DNA of 64,000 nt from Siniperca chuatsi (GCF_020085105.1 NC_058055.1:23355822-23419821); one strand, 5' to 3'; counted from the first letter of the stretch, positions 48,332 to 61,516 are shown. The notes: generated by a model from the sequence alone, not told the origin. A program made the numbers and translations.

Positions 48332-49394
48332 TCCAGTTCACGATTACCCGCTCAAGCCGCACACTCAGCTACTAACGCAACTACTTCTGCAAAGGCACTA
48401 GTTTGACTTAACACATTTCAAACCCCACCATTGTACTGTAGTACACCAGGACTGCCTGCTCTTGTCCCACAACTCCTGGGCATTTTCCGCACACTTTAAC
48501 TCCTCTGTTACAAATCTGCTGCCTAAGTGGACCTCTCCACCGATCCAATTCTACTACTGAAGTTTGATGATTTGGTTTTTTTGGGATTTGGCTCTTGCCT
48601 GGATCTTGTAGAAGTGCTAATACTGCGTCTGTCAACATTTACAACACTGAAGAAAGACCATGTTTGCTTCACTGAGAGTAAAACATGGAGTAAAAGCACC
48701 AGAAACTGAAGAAGAGCCTCCATGGAGAGACATTATCTTATCTCTTACGCCTACTGTGTTTACAGCCTCTGCTGATTTGGAAGGTCTGTTACAGTGTGTG
48801 TGAGAGAGTTGCTGTTTTGACAGGTTGTATTTATTTTTATGGTTTTGCTGTAATGTGTCTGATAGTGGCGTTTCCTCTCCCATCCATTCACTAATCACAC
48901 TGACGAGAAGGATTAGGAATTTTGGTGGGTGGGATGTAAATTCAGGCAATATTAGAAGGAATAATTGTGAGGAATACATGTCACCTCATCCACATTTGAA
49001 AGCTAAAACAGCTACATTTGCTAACACCCCGTTAATGTGATAGGTTCTAACTTTTCACCTCTGTTTATTTTGTTTGTAGTTTTCCATTTTGTTTGCCAGT
49101 TTGCAAATTTGCAGCAACAATCCCACGTTCCTCATTGTAACATCCAGCACACTTTTATGGCCCTGGCTCATTTGTTTCCAGAAGCCATCCCCTTCAACAG
49201 GGTGCTAGCTCTGTATGCATGGTGTATCCCCAGGAAATGCTGCTCTCATGTTCTTGGGAATGCTTTTACTTTCGTTTTAACAAAGTTGAACATTTTCAAC
49301 TGGCAATATCCTCCATTGTTGGAGTTGGAGAATGGTGACACCAACAAGGGATTACCTCAGTTGTGGGAACCATTCTTCATTTTCCCAAAATAAA
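48332..49394 (+). other. tlcd3a: TLCD3 3' UTR (probable)
   Basis: About 1.06 kb from the stop to an AATAAA at 49,389-49,394, followed by a T/G-rich stretch (TGCTTTTTTGG) suited to cleavage. Short open frames here have no features. A longer UTR cannot be excluded. Confidence 0.55.
49389..49394 (+). terminator. tlcd3a: Candidate polyadenylation signal of TLCD3
   Basis: The first AATAAA downstream of the stop, with T/G-rich sequence about 55 bases on. Confidence 0.5.
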
Positions 49395-52300
49395 TTTTTT
49401 TGATTAAATGCATGGCATAAAACATGTCCCTGCTGGATGCTTTTTTGGTCCAGACCTCAAATCAGTCACCTTAAGAAAAATACACACCAGACTGCTCATA
49501 ATGTCTAAATAATAATGTAAAGCCATGATAGGATAAGATGCGGCCCTCTGTTAGAAAATATTGTGTATTTGGATTAACTTACACCCAAGTGCAAGGATTG
49601 GCGAAATTCAGATTTTGAATTTGTGCTAGGTCTGTATTGTTTGCATATGTAAGGGTTTTTACCCACTTTTACAGAGCAGAGGGTAACTTAGGTTTCTTGC
49701 TACTGAGAGATTAATCCTTTGAATCCACAATCTCTGTTTAGATGACACTGGAGCATTGCAGCTGCCATAGAACGGGGTGATGGGGGGACATGGTAATGCC
49801 TAATGTGGGACGAACTCAGGGCCAAGGTCAGAGCAATAAGCTGAGCAGTGGCTCGCCAGGGCAAACTTATACATAGGATTGAAATTTCTGAGCAACCAGC
49901 CACAAAACACTAAGGGTATCTGGAGGGATTATTCCTGAAACAGATCTATAACATCCAGTAACTGATAAGTTTCCCTGAGGCTTCAGATATTTATATGCAC
50001 TTGTGTATCAGCTGTTGCATTGAGCACTTCACACAGGGCTGTATATACTTCATGTTATTTGAGATTTACATACATTTTAGTTTCATCACAAAAAAAAAAT
50101 GTTTTGAAACTTAAACCTATACCTAGACATCGTAATTAGACCTGAGAGGACCATTGTTTTTATTTTTTGTGGGCTTCACAGTTGCTTAAAGGCATTTATG
50201 AGAGAAAATCACATTAAGTCAAATGCTTCACTTTTAATCTTGAGAGTATTATTTCTTCATATCAAAGAATAAATAGAGGATATTATTTTCAAAAGAATGC
50301 TGCAGGGTCAGTTTCATACACAATCTAGACCCTGAGGTTAATTTAACACCTTGGATAACATTCGTGGTCATTCAAGCTTTATAGTGAACTAACTGATTAA
50401 GTATACGTTAATGGCCTTTTTTATGTCCTGCAAATTCAATCTATGCAAAAGAGGCTGCTGCGGTGCATGTATACAACACTAACGTCAAGTCATATCTGAT
50501 TGATCCACACCTCATTATATTAAGTTCTTAAATTTTTGGGGACCATACATTTATTTCTACTGTACATTTATTTCTACTGGGACTCCACACCACAAATCAA
50601 GGCCTAATGTTGCATTTCAGTTGAGTTGGAAGTTGAAAATTCTTTGCCTGTCTTTCAAATTTACCTCACCTGTGTTTTGATTAATTCAAGTTCATATAAT
50701 GCTGAAATAAAAAGTGTGTATTGATCATTATTAACAAATTTTGTAGCATAAACCAAAACGTTTACAGCTGCAGCTCAGTTGACAAGTCAGTTTTCCTGTT
50801 TGGATACTGATTTGATAGGGCTGTCACTTTAAAAAAAAAAAAGAAGAAAAAAATCAAGTTTTAATACAACTAATATGAAAATTAATCAATTTGAATGAAA
50901 CTCACTTAGCCTGATCCTTAACTTTGTTGTAGAATTGACATAGCTAACAAGTTTTGTTGTCACAGTAATGTTGCATTTTTAAAAGGCAGCAAACAGCCTG
51001 ACCTTTATCCACAATTTTTGTATCTTTAATCCAAAATATTTGCACACATTACTTTCTCAGATGGTTTTGTGTCTTCTTGAGTGACAACTGTGGGACCATT
51101 GTGAATGTGAAAACATAGTGTAACAGTAGTACAAGTTAGAGGAAAGTCATAAAACTGACTTGTAACAATATCTGAAGTTTTATTTAACATAAGCTAACAG
51201 CAGCCACCATAAGCTACTGGTCACACCAGACCAAGTAAGGCTGCAGAAGCCGAATGCAGTGTGCTGAATTGAGCGAGGGGGTGTTTTATTGCTTAAGAAT
51301 TCAACTTTTCATTTGTGTGAGGAAGCTTGTGTTATTTCTTCTTTCATAAGTTACATAGTCTCGCTTTAACGAAGAGAACAATTGCCTAGTTTAGTGATGG
51401 GATCAAAGTGACATTTTAGGAACACAAGGCACAAAAAGTGACAGTCCCATGACTTGAAGGCTCTTTTTATTCTCAAATTAAATTTTTCCCTGAAAGAAGT
51501 CAAACGTTTCAACTTTCAAGCATCAAGACTGCTGAAAAGACCAGTGTGCCGCTCTTGCATTGTGGGTTCTGTCATGTTACTATGCCCTGTGTGGGGGGTC
51601 TTGTTGTAAGTTTCTGCACTCCACTATGGCAAACACACTGGTATCCACGTCTGGTAGGAACAGCGGTGTAGGGAAAAGGTGATGAGCCTTCTTGTTGGTA
51701 GACAAACAGTTTGCTGACAAGCAGTGTAAGGATGAGGGCGTAAGGAGAGGCGAGGTGCTGAATGATGGACTTGTTTGTCCATTGCTGACCAGGCCACTCT
51801 TACTGGAAACACCCCAGGCTTTGTTCTGCTTTCCGCTGAACTCACCATTTAATCTATAAATTAAATGGTGGTTACCTCTCACTCTGACCTCCCCAAGAAA
51901 AACATTTTATTTTCAAAACAGCATACATTCAAGATGCTGTGTTCATCAGTTTTATTCTTACACTTAAGTTTATAATGTATCGAACATCTTGTCTCCACTT
52001 TCACTGAAGTCAAAACCAATGGTTGTCACTTTAGTCAACCATTTTTATTTTTGTATTTAAGATTAAAAGCTGCAGGCCATTCCTTTTAAATTGTGTCACC
52101 AACTTCTTATCGTACTCCCTTCCAGCCTCCATCATCTCTGCTCGTGTCTTTCGTTTTAACTCATCTTAGTCTCTTTGCTGATGTGCTGCTCTGCAGTGAT
52201 AGAAAGTTGCTGAGCGTCAGCAGCGCAGAGTGAGCCCTCCCTCCTCTCTGCTGCCATCTGTCGTCAGGATTATCTGCTTGTCCACTCAGCAGTTTACAGG

Positions 52301-53860
52301 CAGGACCAGTTGGGATTAGCAGGGCCAGGCGGGCATTTCCTATTGAAATTGTGCATGTCTCTTATGTAGTCTGCTGCCTTCAGATACATATATCTCAGTT
52401 TTTAGTGACCATGATGTCTCCCTCCACTAAATACACAGAAAGAACTGACATATGGTGTTGTTTTAATACTTTGGGATAGCTTTCACCTGACATTTTTAAA
52501 GAGCGATACTGATTAGATTAATGGTTGGTAGAAAAGCCTTTGAAACAGCAATTATACCATTGTGACAAAAAAAAAACCTTTTGAGGTGTAGTAGCAATTC
52601 CTTAACACTAAAGTCAAGTCTGTTGTGACAGTTTGTGCTTTGCAGAAAATGCCCTCTTGACATTTTTTTAGAATAGCTTTTTTTGGATTTTCAGAAAGTC
52701 ACTTTAAACTCCCTGTTGCCCAGGACTCTGATTTTGACAGGTCCATTTGACAGTTGTGGAAACTGTCAAATTTGACAGACAGTTATGGAAATGTATGTCA
52801 CATTTGACAGAGTGTTGTGGGAACTGTTAGATGGATCAGTGGAGGAGATTAAATTTGAGGTTCATTGTGCTGGACCATTAAGATTTTAACAGCAGTCTCT
52901 AGGCTTAGCTTTGAAATCATAAAATAGGCCTAAATATAGAAAACAAAACATTCCACAATTAGATTTAATCATCAAAAGTTCCCTAGTTTTTCCTTTTGAT
53001 TGCAACAGCTCTTTACTTAAGCAATTCTTTCTTTTCATTGTATCCCTCTGGTAAAACCTGAGAATCCCTCAGAAAGAAGGCATGCAGAGTACACATATCT
53101 TTACAGGTATCCTTTGTCACTTCATAGATTCTTAATGTAGAAAGTCTTAAGTTCATCCTCTTTGCTCAGGGTTTGATGAAGTTTGAAGTTGTTAACGTGT
53201 GTGTATAGAGGTTTATTTTAGGACGATGAAACTGAGACTGATTCTGAAGATGATCACATCTAGAATTCTGTTTCTTTTCTATGTTTTTTTTTTAGCTGTG
53301 TTTTTCTTATAGATTTTTCTTCTATTTATGCTGTCTGACATGGCTTGTGATACTTCAACTTCTAAGGGTTGGTAAACCAAAGACTGTCTGGCACTTGAGT
53401 TAATCACAGTAACTATAGTGATATGAAGAGAGATCCATTTGATTTTCAGTATTTTAGACATGCTGTAGATGATGTGACCCACTTCTCATTTAAAAACATA
53501 ACTAACCTCCAATCGTATCCTCTTTTTTTGGGTCCCAGAGCATGACCAACTTGTTGGGTGTGTGATGGATGTTTCATCGGAGGATGTAGTGGAAAAAATA
53601 CAGATTTACCTGCTGTTTAGTTGATTGTCCACTAACACTCACAATATACATACAGTACATTTAACTCTACTGTATGGGGCAGTGACATTTTACTTCATCA
53701 TTTTAGCACATTGGTTGTGAAACTATGTAATGATTATACTGATAAACTTTTCACATAACACAAAATTAAAGTTAAAAAATATATGTTTTATATCCCTTGT
53801 ACTTGTATGTAAGGAGATAATTTAATCGTGTGACTCTTGTTGAATGGGAACATAGACACC
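49395..53860. other. Intergenic or extended 3' UTR, nothing identified
   Basis: AT-rich sequence with several A or T homopolymer runs (for example 50,091 and 50,830). The frames at 51.6-51.9 kb (minus) are unsupported. TTTGACAG is repeated several times at 52,735-52,815, a small local repeat. Confidence 0.45.
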
Positions 53861-54720
53861 AAAATTAACACATGTACAGTGTTGGCTCTGCTGCACCATG
53901 CTAATGCTATTTAGCATAGGCCTAAACTATGAGGAGCAAAAGTTGGCTTCTTGTTAACACTATTTTGAGTGAGAGTTCATGCCATGCTAGCACTTTATCT
54001 TACATTGTTGAGTCATATCAAGCTCCATGCTAACAGTTAATATATGTTGAGAGGTGGTTTAGCACTAACACTTTAGCATCCATGAGTCCATATGAACACT
54101 TTATCTTACACTGTTGAGGCATAATAAGTAAATCCAAGCTAACACGTAATTTATGGTGAGTGGTTGTTCCAAGCCAGCACCTCATCTCGCACTATTAAGT
54201 CTAGCAGGTTTGATGCTAATACTTTAGCGCAATAGTCAGCCTCGCTAACATTATTTTGAGTAAGACTGCACTCCATGCTAACACTTAAGCACGTAGAACT
54301 ATATGTTAAGTGGTTGCATACTACATGCTAACATTGTATCCTTTGAGTGGTAGCAAGCACCATGCTAACACTTAATATATCTTGAGTGGTAGTTGAATCC
54401 AAGCCAACAACTTATCACACACTAGTATGTTAAGTGATAGCAGGTTTGATGCTAATACTTTAGCGCAATAGTCAGCCTCTTGCTAACATTATTTTGAATG
54501 AGAGTACACTCCATGCTAACACTTTAGCACACAGTACTATTGAGTGGATATAAATGACACGTTGACACTAGTAATGATAAGATAAGTGATAGTGGGCTCC
54601 ATGCTAATACTTTAATACATGACTATGTGTTTAGTGGTTGCAGACTACATGCCGACAATATCACACACACTTATCAAACATGTAGCCCCTATGCTAATAC
54701 TTTAGCATAGGCCTACAATA
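53860..54720. repeat. Degenerate higher-order tandem repeat (unit about 236 bp)
   Basis: Blocks beginning TAGCAGGTTTGATGCTAATA at 54,202 and 54,438 continue almost identically for about 95 bp through CTTTAGCGCAATAGTCAGCC and GCTAACATTATTTTGA. The preceding 70 bp (CTTAATATATCTTGAGTGG and ATCCAAGCCAACA-type words) are also repeated. Shorter related words (CCATGCTAACACTTTAGCA, TTGAGTGG) extend over the whole interval, suggesting an older smaller unit under the newer duplication. Confidence 0.75.
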
Positions 54721-55798
54721 CATTGAGGCCACTGAACTTTTTATTATTACTGCAAACCAATGACATCCTTTGGGGCTAGCTTCTGTTCTGCTTTTGTTCC
54801 TCAGTAGATTTTCTCAGAGAGTTTCTTTATTCAGCATTTTGTAAAGCTTAAACATGTTCATATGATTATCTGTTATATTCTAAGCCAAATGGGCCAAATC
54901 TGCTATTCTGAGCATCTGCTAGTAAATATTTGAGCGCTTTGTCATTTTAACAATGATTAATTTGTTCACTTTCATTTAGTTCAGCTCCCATGATGTTTTG
55001 ACAGCCCCCCAGTAAGACAGATGGAGAGATGTTGGTGAATGCTAACACCTTGTCAGAAATGCTGATTAAAGAAACTGTCTATGAGAAGAAACATTTAGGA
55101 ACAGAGGAGGAAATTATAAATGGGGCAGGACTTTGCCTCTCTACATGGCTTGGAGTTGTTGCCAATAATGTTGCACCCGTTAAATGTACACTGCTTTTAC
55201 ATTTTAATTAAACTGTATGAGAACTCCTTATCATCTGACGGTAAATGGCATGTATCTTTTTGAGGTGCTGTAAATAGCACAGTAGTCTACGACCAGGGAA
55301 ACAGCCATGGCAAATTTTGGTGTCTTATGTTCCCATCATTTAAAGGGCAAGTTGACAAAGACACATGGTAAATCCTTTGTCATTTTACATCCAAAGTGAT
55401 ACAAAAATAACACACTGATATGCTAAACTGATATGCTTTAGGTCATACTCATGTTTGGAGTTTCTGTGGATTGTTGAGATGTGAATGGGAATGATAACTT
55501 GCATGTGGGATCTCTTCTGCCCCCATGACACATTTTGTACAATTTTGCTGCTTTGTATTCACACATCGATTCAGGGTTGGTCCCTCTGTCCTAGGCAGTG
55601 CAGGATTTGGGCTGGGGGTAGGTTAGCAGCCAGTATTAGGCATTCCCACTGACTTGCTACACAGTGGATTTTGGTCAAGGCTGAATGAAGGTTTTAAAGT
55701 TAGAATGGGTTTAAAAATTGCGGTCTAATGCCACGTTCATGTCATGTTGGATGTAAATAAGAGCTGATGGATGGAGAGTAACTTTCACATCATCTTGT

Positions 55799-56240
55799 GC
55801 TGGGATCAGACTACACAATATAAGCCCAATAATGCGGACAACAATTGCTCTTTTTACCCACCGTGTAGTTTGTCGTAGCGGCAACCGACCCAGCATCTGG
55901 GACGCCTCACAATGTAACGACAAAAAGACTAGCATGTGGTCATATTTTTTTTGCCTTCTCTGACCTAGTTTGACAACTTTTATGACCGTGATGGTGACCC
56001 ATAGAAGCACAGATCGCCCCTCCATGCACAACTGTAAAGACAAAGAAGTGAATGATTTTGTGGGTGACATCAGGTGGATGAGTGAAGTCAGTCCCTGGCA
56101 CCTCCTTTCCCATCACAAATGTACGGCAAGCTATGATTGGTCCATAGTGTAGTCTGCCATGTTTCTTGGCCAAGTCTCAGCAATATGCTGACACAGTGAC
56201 CGTCTCAAAAGGCGTAAATATCGTGTAGTCTGATCCCGGC
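55799..56240. mobile_element. MITE with GGGATCAGACTACAC terminal inverted repeats
   Basis: Left end GCTGGGATCAGACTACACAA then TAT; the right end, reverse-complemented, GCCGGGATCAGACTACACGA then TAT, matching at about 21 of 23 positions. Length is about 440 bp. The frames inside (up to 119 codons) are noncoding in appearance. No target duplication was confirmed. Confidence 0.75.
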
Positions 56241-57440
56241 ATTAGTAGTAATTACAAGTGGAACATGTCATTTTTTGCAGGGTTTGTCATCACTCAATTG
56301 GTGTCAATTGCAAAGTGCTTCTAACAGTAGAAAATACACAGATCATTAGTAAAAAAAAATTCAGTTATAATCACACATATATACAATCAGCTCTACTTAT
56401 AACACCTAAACCGATGTCTTCAAACATGTAGCAATGATATTCTGTTGTTTGGGTTCTTCTGATATGATATGAATGCAGTATTAGGCTAATGAACTGCACA
56501 AAAAATGACTTTGAAACTTACAGATTTCGGATGAGCTTGGAATTTAAGCGCTGCAAAACTGTGTTGCTGGGACTGATTTTGATCCGTGGACAGTGAACCA
56601 AATTTGGTCTCCAGTGCCTTGTGAAAAATCTATTTGTGATACCCACAAAACTCGGTATGAAAGAGCTACGTTGGCAGGCAGTGTTTACAGGTTGTGGCTG
56701 TATTTATCATGTTAATTGTCATCATCCTGAAGGAGAATTACTGTTTCATTACTGTCATTTTTGGTGTTCACAAGAGTCATCAAGAAAAGTCTCATTGTTT
56801 GTTTTAAAAATCATATCATTCATATTTTAACTATATTTTAACTGGTTAAAGCAATTTGAAACAAATTGCTATGCATTTACTGCTAGAATGAACTTCCTTT
56901 GATTCTGTTGAAATTAAGGCCTTTAAATTAATATTTTGTAGTATTTCATATTTTGTAGCATTTAATCTATATTTTCAAATGATCGAGCAAATCCCATACT
57001 TTTGTTTTTCTGAATGGATATGCATAATTTAAGGTTGAAACCCTTTAAGGAATAGATATATTGTAGTCATGAATTTGTTTGCTGTGCTTCTGTTGTTTTA
57101 GACCTTTCACCTGTCAGTTTGGTGGATGTGTAGGCTATGTTTTGGAGATTTGGATTTTAATCTTGACCTGCTGTCCATATCACTCATGGGTGTGTAACTG
57201 ACTTAAATGCAGCACCTTCACAACCTTTTAACACTTCCTGCCCCACATTATTTTTGATAGCATTCTAATTTTTCATACATATATATCAGATTTGAAGCAT
57301 CTGTCCTTTTTTTGTAGCGTGACCCGTTTTTGAGGAAATTTCCTATCTGAAAAGAGCCTGGACTGTTTTACGAAATAGCTTAAAATGATTGATGTAAGAG
57401 GAGTTATGTACTGTAGCTGCAACTTGTGAATTCAGAGCAC
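56241..57440. other. Intergenic or extended 3' UTR, nothing identified
   Basis: AT-rich, no bordered repeats or coding signals. It ends at a second AATAAA (57,448-57,453) followed by a strongly GT-rich stretch. Confidence 0.4.
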
Positions 57441-57762
57441 CCCTTTAAATAAATTTGATTTGATAGACTGTTTTGAACAAGTCTCTGTTTTGTTTTCCTT
57501 GTCTTGTCATCTGTGTCTGCACACCATCTACATCTTATTAGAAGACAGTTTTCACTTAGGTTTTATTTTAAAGCCCCTGAAAACTTGGCTTCAAATCTTA
57601 AGTATTTCTCTATACCATTAAATATTCATGTTTCACTTTCATTTAGCCTGTCATTGTGTTCATGTTAGCCGATTTTCTTATTGGGAGGGGGGGTTCATTT
57701 GTTTTCTTTTGCCCCAGTCAGTAGCAAGTGACTTAAACGTGCCATTTTAGTTGACACTGAAG

Positions 57763-58157
57763 CTGCTGTAACAGTTGTTAGGAACAGTAAACTTATTTTT
57801 ATATCAAATGACAATGTTACAGTCGGACCTTTTACTGTTTTGGTTCGCTCTCATAGCGTCCTTTTTGTCTGCAGCAGGTTCTCAGCTCTAAAAACCCATT
57901 GTAGCAACAAGATGGTGAACATGGTGGAGCATCTAGCAGCTGAAGAGCCAGATATTTCCCTCAGGAGTTGGTAGAGACCAAAAACAGAGCTGATAGAGAG
58001 TGAATATTGGACTTACATTCATCAGGTGGCCACAGTGTTGCTCTGTAACTGTGGGATGTGTAAATAAGCAACTGTCTGCCATATCAGCTTAAACGGTGAT
58101 GATGACAACTTGTTTGCGCTGCCCCCAAGTGGCCTTTTATAATCAGTTATTGCAGGG
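57763..58157. mobile_element. Probable TTAA-type MITE
   Basis: The right end reads CGCTGCCCCCAAGTGGCC through TTATTGCAGGG directly before TTAA at 58,158. The left end (GCTGCTGTAACAGTTGTTA) resembles its inverted complement. It contains AACAAGATGGTGAACATGGT and other words typical of this fish repeat. The left border is approximate. Confidence 0.5.
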
Positions 58158-58161
58158 TTAA

Positions 58162-59069
58162 AGGAATAGTATGACATTTTAGAAAATACTCATTTAGTTT
58201 TCTTGCAGAGAGTTAGATAAGGGCAGAGCGGCTAAAGCTCCTGCCTCCCAATAAGGAGATCGTGGGTTCGTGGGATCGATTCCCGGACCAGACCAATATC
58301 ACACAATCTCTCTGGGTGGAGTCTGCATGTCCTCCCCGTGTTACTGTGGGTTCTCTCCGGGTTCTCCGGCTTCCTCCCACCGTCCAAAGACATGCATGTG
58401 TAGGTTAATTGATAACTCTAAAATTGCCCGTATTGAATGAATGTGAGAGTGAATGGTTGTCTGTCCTTGTCTGTGTCTGTGTTAGCCCTGCGACGAGTTG
58501 GCCACTGTCCAGGGTGTACCCTGCCTAAGGCCCAAAGTCACTGGGATAGGCTCCAGTCACCCGCGACCCCTAACGGGACCAAGCGGTAGAAAATGGATGG
58601 ATGGATGGATGAGTTAGATAAGAAGATGGACATCACTCTCATGTCTCTAAATATGAAGCTACAGCCAGGAGCCGGTTAGCTTAGCTTAGCATAAAGACTA
58701 CAAACAGCTAGCCTGGCTCTGTCTGAAGGTAGCAAATGCCAAGCAACCAGCGGAGACTCCAGGAAGTCACTGCGCCTGTGCAATACATAATCCTGCACAC
58801 CCCCCCCCCCCCAAAAAAAAACACAAATTGTCATTTTTACTCTTTGGTTTTTGTACATAGTAAACAAATGAGATATAACATGTTAATTTGTGAGCTTTAG
58901 AAGCGCTGGTTGGCGGATATTGTTACCTTTGGACGGAGAGCCAGGCTAGCTGTTTCCACTTGTTTCCAGTCTGTAACTTCAGACAGATATGAGAGTGGTA
59001 TCGATTTTCTCATCCAGCTCTGGGCAAGAAAGCAAATAAGCGTATTTCCCCGAATGTCAAACAATTCCT
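58162..59069. mobile_element. TTAA-flanked MITE, split by a SINE
   Basis: Left junction TTAA-AGGAATAGTATGACATTTT; the right junction, reverse-complemented, TTAA-AGGAATTGTTTGACATTC; TTAA lies at 58,158-58,161 and 59,070-59,073. The body has AAGCTACAGCCAGGAGCCGG and, inverted, AGCCAGGCTAGCTGTTTCC. A SINE at 58,222-58,610 interrupts it. A C-run followed by an A-run lies at 58,799-58,821. Confidence 0.82.
58222..58610 (+). mobile_element. tRNA-derived SINE (V-SINE-like) with 12-bp target duplication
   Basis: The 5' part is tRNA-like (AGCGGCTAAAGCTCCTGCCT, then GGTTCGTGGGATCGATTCCC as a B-box region). A conserved central part follows (GGAGTCTGCATGTCCTCCCC, CTCCGGCTTCCTCCCACCGT), then a LINE-like 3' tail (CCAGGGTGTACCCTGCCT, GGGATAGGCTCCAGTC) and GGAT repeats. 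GAGTTAGATAAG flanks both sides (58,210-58,221 and 58,611-58,622) without mismatch. Central and tail segments resemble vertebrate V-SINEs. It is not a functional tRNA gene. Confidence 0.85.
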
Positions 59070-59073
59070 TTAA

Positions 59074-59561
59074 CTTTTTTCATGACGAGAGTTATCGCTG
59101 TAAGTCGAATCACAACAACCTGTAATCTACAGCTTTGTCTATCTCATCCACACGCCATTTTTCATTTTCATGAATGTTGCTAGGTAGCTCGCTAGCTATG
59201 AAGGAAGTTGGCGCCCTCATTTTTAATCCTGTCTAAAATGCTCTGATTGGCCGATTGTTTCTCCAACTGGGTAAACAGCTGTCAGTGAGTGCAGCGCCAG
59301 AATTATGTGAATCAGTGAATAAATTAGAGATGTGGGCAGCGATTCAGAGGTCTGGAAACTGGCAAGGACAACAACTGCAGACTCTCTGTTATGTTTTTTT
59401 TTTGTTTGTTTGTTAGTTTTTTCCACTAGAATAAAATATAATAATACAATATTGATGATAATGATTAGAGAAATCAGATCATGCAGTTCCATTATTGGGT
59501 ACAGTCATCTCATAAACATTTAGGTATTAAAAGGGGTCTTATCTATTTCTTCATTCAAATC
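59074..59561. other. Intergenic, nothing identified
   Basis: Contains a T-rich tract with TTTG repeats near 59,395. No gene seen. Confidence 0.45.
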
Positions 59562-59794
59562 CAGGGCTGTGTCCCAAATCACTTACTATTTACTATATAG
59601 TGCACTATATTTACTTATCTCAATGGAATGAACACTACTTTCTGCTAACAGTGCAATGCTCTGCATTTTATAGATGTGGAAATGATGATGAACAGTAAGT
59701 GCCCGAAATCTCAATTTACGACTCACTATTGAGTGTCTGATGTATAGGGAGTAGTGAATGAGTGAACGAGGGAGTGGTTTCGGACACAGCCATG
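59562..59794. mobile_element. Short MITE with GGCTGTGTCC ends
   Basis: Left end CAGGGCTGTGTCCCAAATCA; the right end, reverse-complemented, CATGGCTGTGTCCGAAACCA: 16 of 20 or better. The interior includes TATATAGTGCACTAT, a palindromic word common in this fish family. No target duplication found. Confidence 0.7.
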
Positions 59795-61515
59795 ATATAC
59801 TAAGGCACTGACGCCTCTAATGGACTGCTCAATGCATTCTATTCCCTTCACATTCAAGAGACTACCACTGCATGCGTGCTCTTTGGCAAAATAACACGGC
59901 ATGTGCTAATCTGGATTTTAAGTTGTGTATTTATATTCACCTTCTCGTCCAATGTGGAACAATCCCCTTGGACTGGTAAGACAATATACAATGTATGTGG
60001 TGTTACAAGATGTCAGAACCTACAGTATTTTCAAAGACACATAGAGATGAGACATAATAAAATCCAGATGGCCATGATGAAGGAATTTGAGGAAATGTAT
60101 AGGCCTAGAGAAAGAAGCCTGATACCTCTGTCATCATCTCTGTCTGCTTTAAATAAAAATGATCTACATTTTCTTCTCACATGCTTTGCATTTCCTCTTT
60201 TTTATTTAGTGTGTAGGTTAATAGAGTGTACAGTGCCTATGCCCGGTCATGGTGCCTTCAGGTTATCTTTCAGTTGTAACGTGAAGTCACGGCCACCCAG
60301 AGGCGCTGCTGGCTCAAGCTGACATCTGAGGATGAGCTGCTCAGCTGCTGGAGTGCAGACGATCTTCTAAAGAGAGACTTTGACGGTGGTGTAGTGAAGA
60401 TCATCCTGCTTTCTACTGTTGTCATAAACAATTTAACTGGAGGAGAGCGGACACATTTGATCTCGATGCTTTGCAACTTAAGAAAACATGAAAATGGACA
60501 AAACACAAGAAAATGAAGACATGTTGCAGTTAAAGAAAAAAATGCTGCAAATAAAAGTAAATTAAGAAACACATTTGCCAATTTGACAATACATAAAGAA
60601 ATGCACAACAAATACAGAAATGTGTGGTTTGGTGTGGTGAATATGAGCTAACGATGTTTATTTTTGATTTAACAGACTCAATGATTCTAATATTACTGGA
60701 GATATTTTTATACACCTAAAGTTAGCTTTTTACTGATGACTAGCGTGTTCATCAGTTTTCTTTAAATGTGACGTTTTATCAAAGTGGTGAAGATCTTTTC
60801 TTTATTATCTTAATTTGAGGTTTTAAGTAATGTCCAAGAGCATGTAAGATTTTAGGTGGTATAAGCTTAATTATATCAGTATCCCCACACACAGGCTGTG
60901 TGTAGATCCTCAAAAAAGTCCTAAAATCTTCAAATTTAAAATCGTCAAATTACAGTAAATCAGTAAAACCATGGCCTTGATGTGTCTTTAATCTAGAGAC
61001 TGGAAATAAATAAATTGTTAGAATAAATAAAATATTGTTACTGATCTGGTCTTCCTCTTGTTTTAAGTCCCTTTCAGAATTAAACTGGTCTTCGCTTTGA
61101 CTAAGGCATAGAACATCTTGAAATTGATCTCCAGGAAACTGCAGTCACGTTGTCTAGTACCACAGTTTTACCAGCAGCAAAGACAAAAACATTTGAATAA
61201 TCCTGGCCCCTCCTCCCCATTTGATCTTTTCCTGCCCCCTTTATGTCCCAAAATATAGAGGCGAACCTGTTGCTCCCAAGCTTAGGAGACACAGATAGCT
61301 CAGACAACACACTGGGCTGGGGCAGCAGGGGTAAACATCTAGGTAACACACAGTAGATGCATTACCAAAGAGGAAGACGGAACAAAATCGCCTGCCACTT
61401 CAACTGGACCCCTTCGAAAGGTTAGTTTGATCATTCCTCAGCAGAGAACCTGATCTGCCCGCGCAGTACGTAATCTCTTTTCCCAAGATGACATTGTGCA
61501 TGAGTTTTCCATGGC
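59795..61515. other. Intergenic upstream of the smoothelin-like gene
   Basis: No gene accepted. A 148-codon plus frame at 59,876-60,322 has two hydrophobic stretches but no start context, splice sites or recognised domain. The 250 bp before the TATA box are less AT-rich and may hold regulatory sites; I see no perfect serum-response element. Confidence 0.45.
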
Positions 61516-61516
61516 T

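Noticed and set aside
51580..51882. 100-codon minus-strand frame
   Set aside because: No domain, no signal peptide or splice partners, and an overlapping alternative frame of similar length; most likely chance.
58230..58300. Possible tRNA gene
   Set aside because: The A/B-box-like sequence continues into a conserved SINE body and GGAT tail with a target duplication; the B-box region carries an insertion, so it is the head of a SINE.
59876..60322. 148-codon frame with hydrophobic segments
   Set aside because: It has no recognised domain, no start context (its first codon is not in a convincing mRNA setting) and no splice or polyadenylation signals around it.
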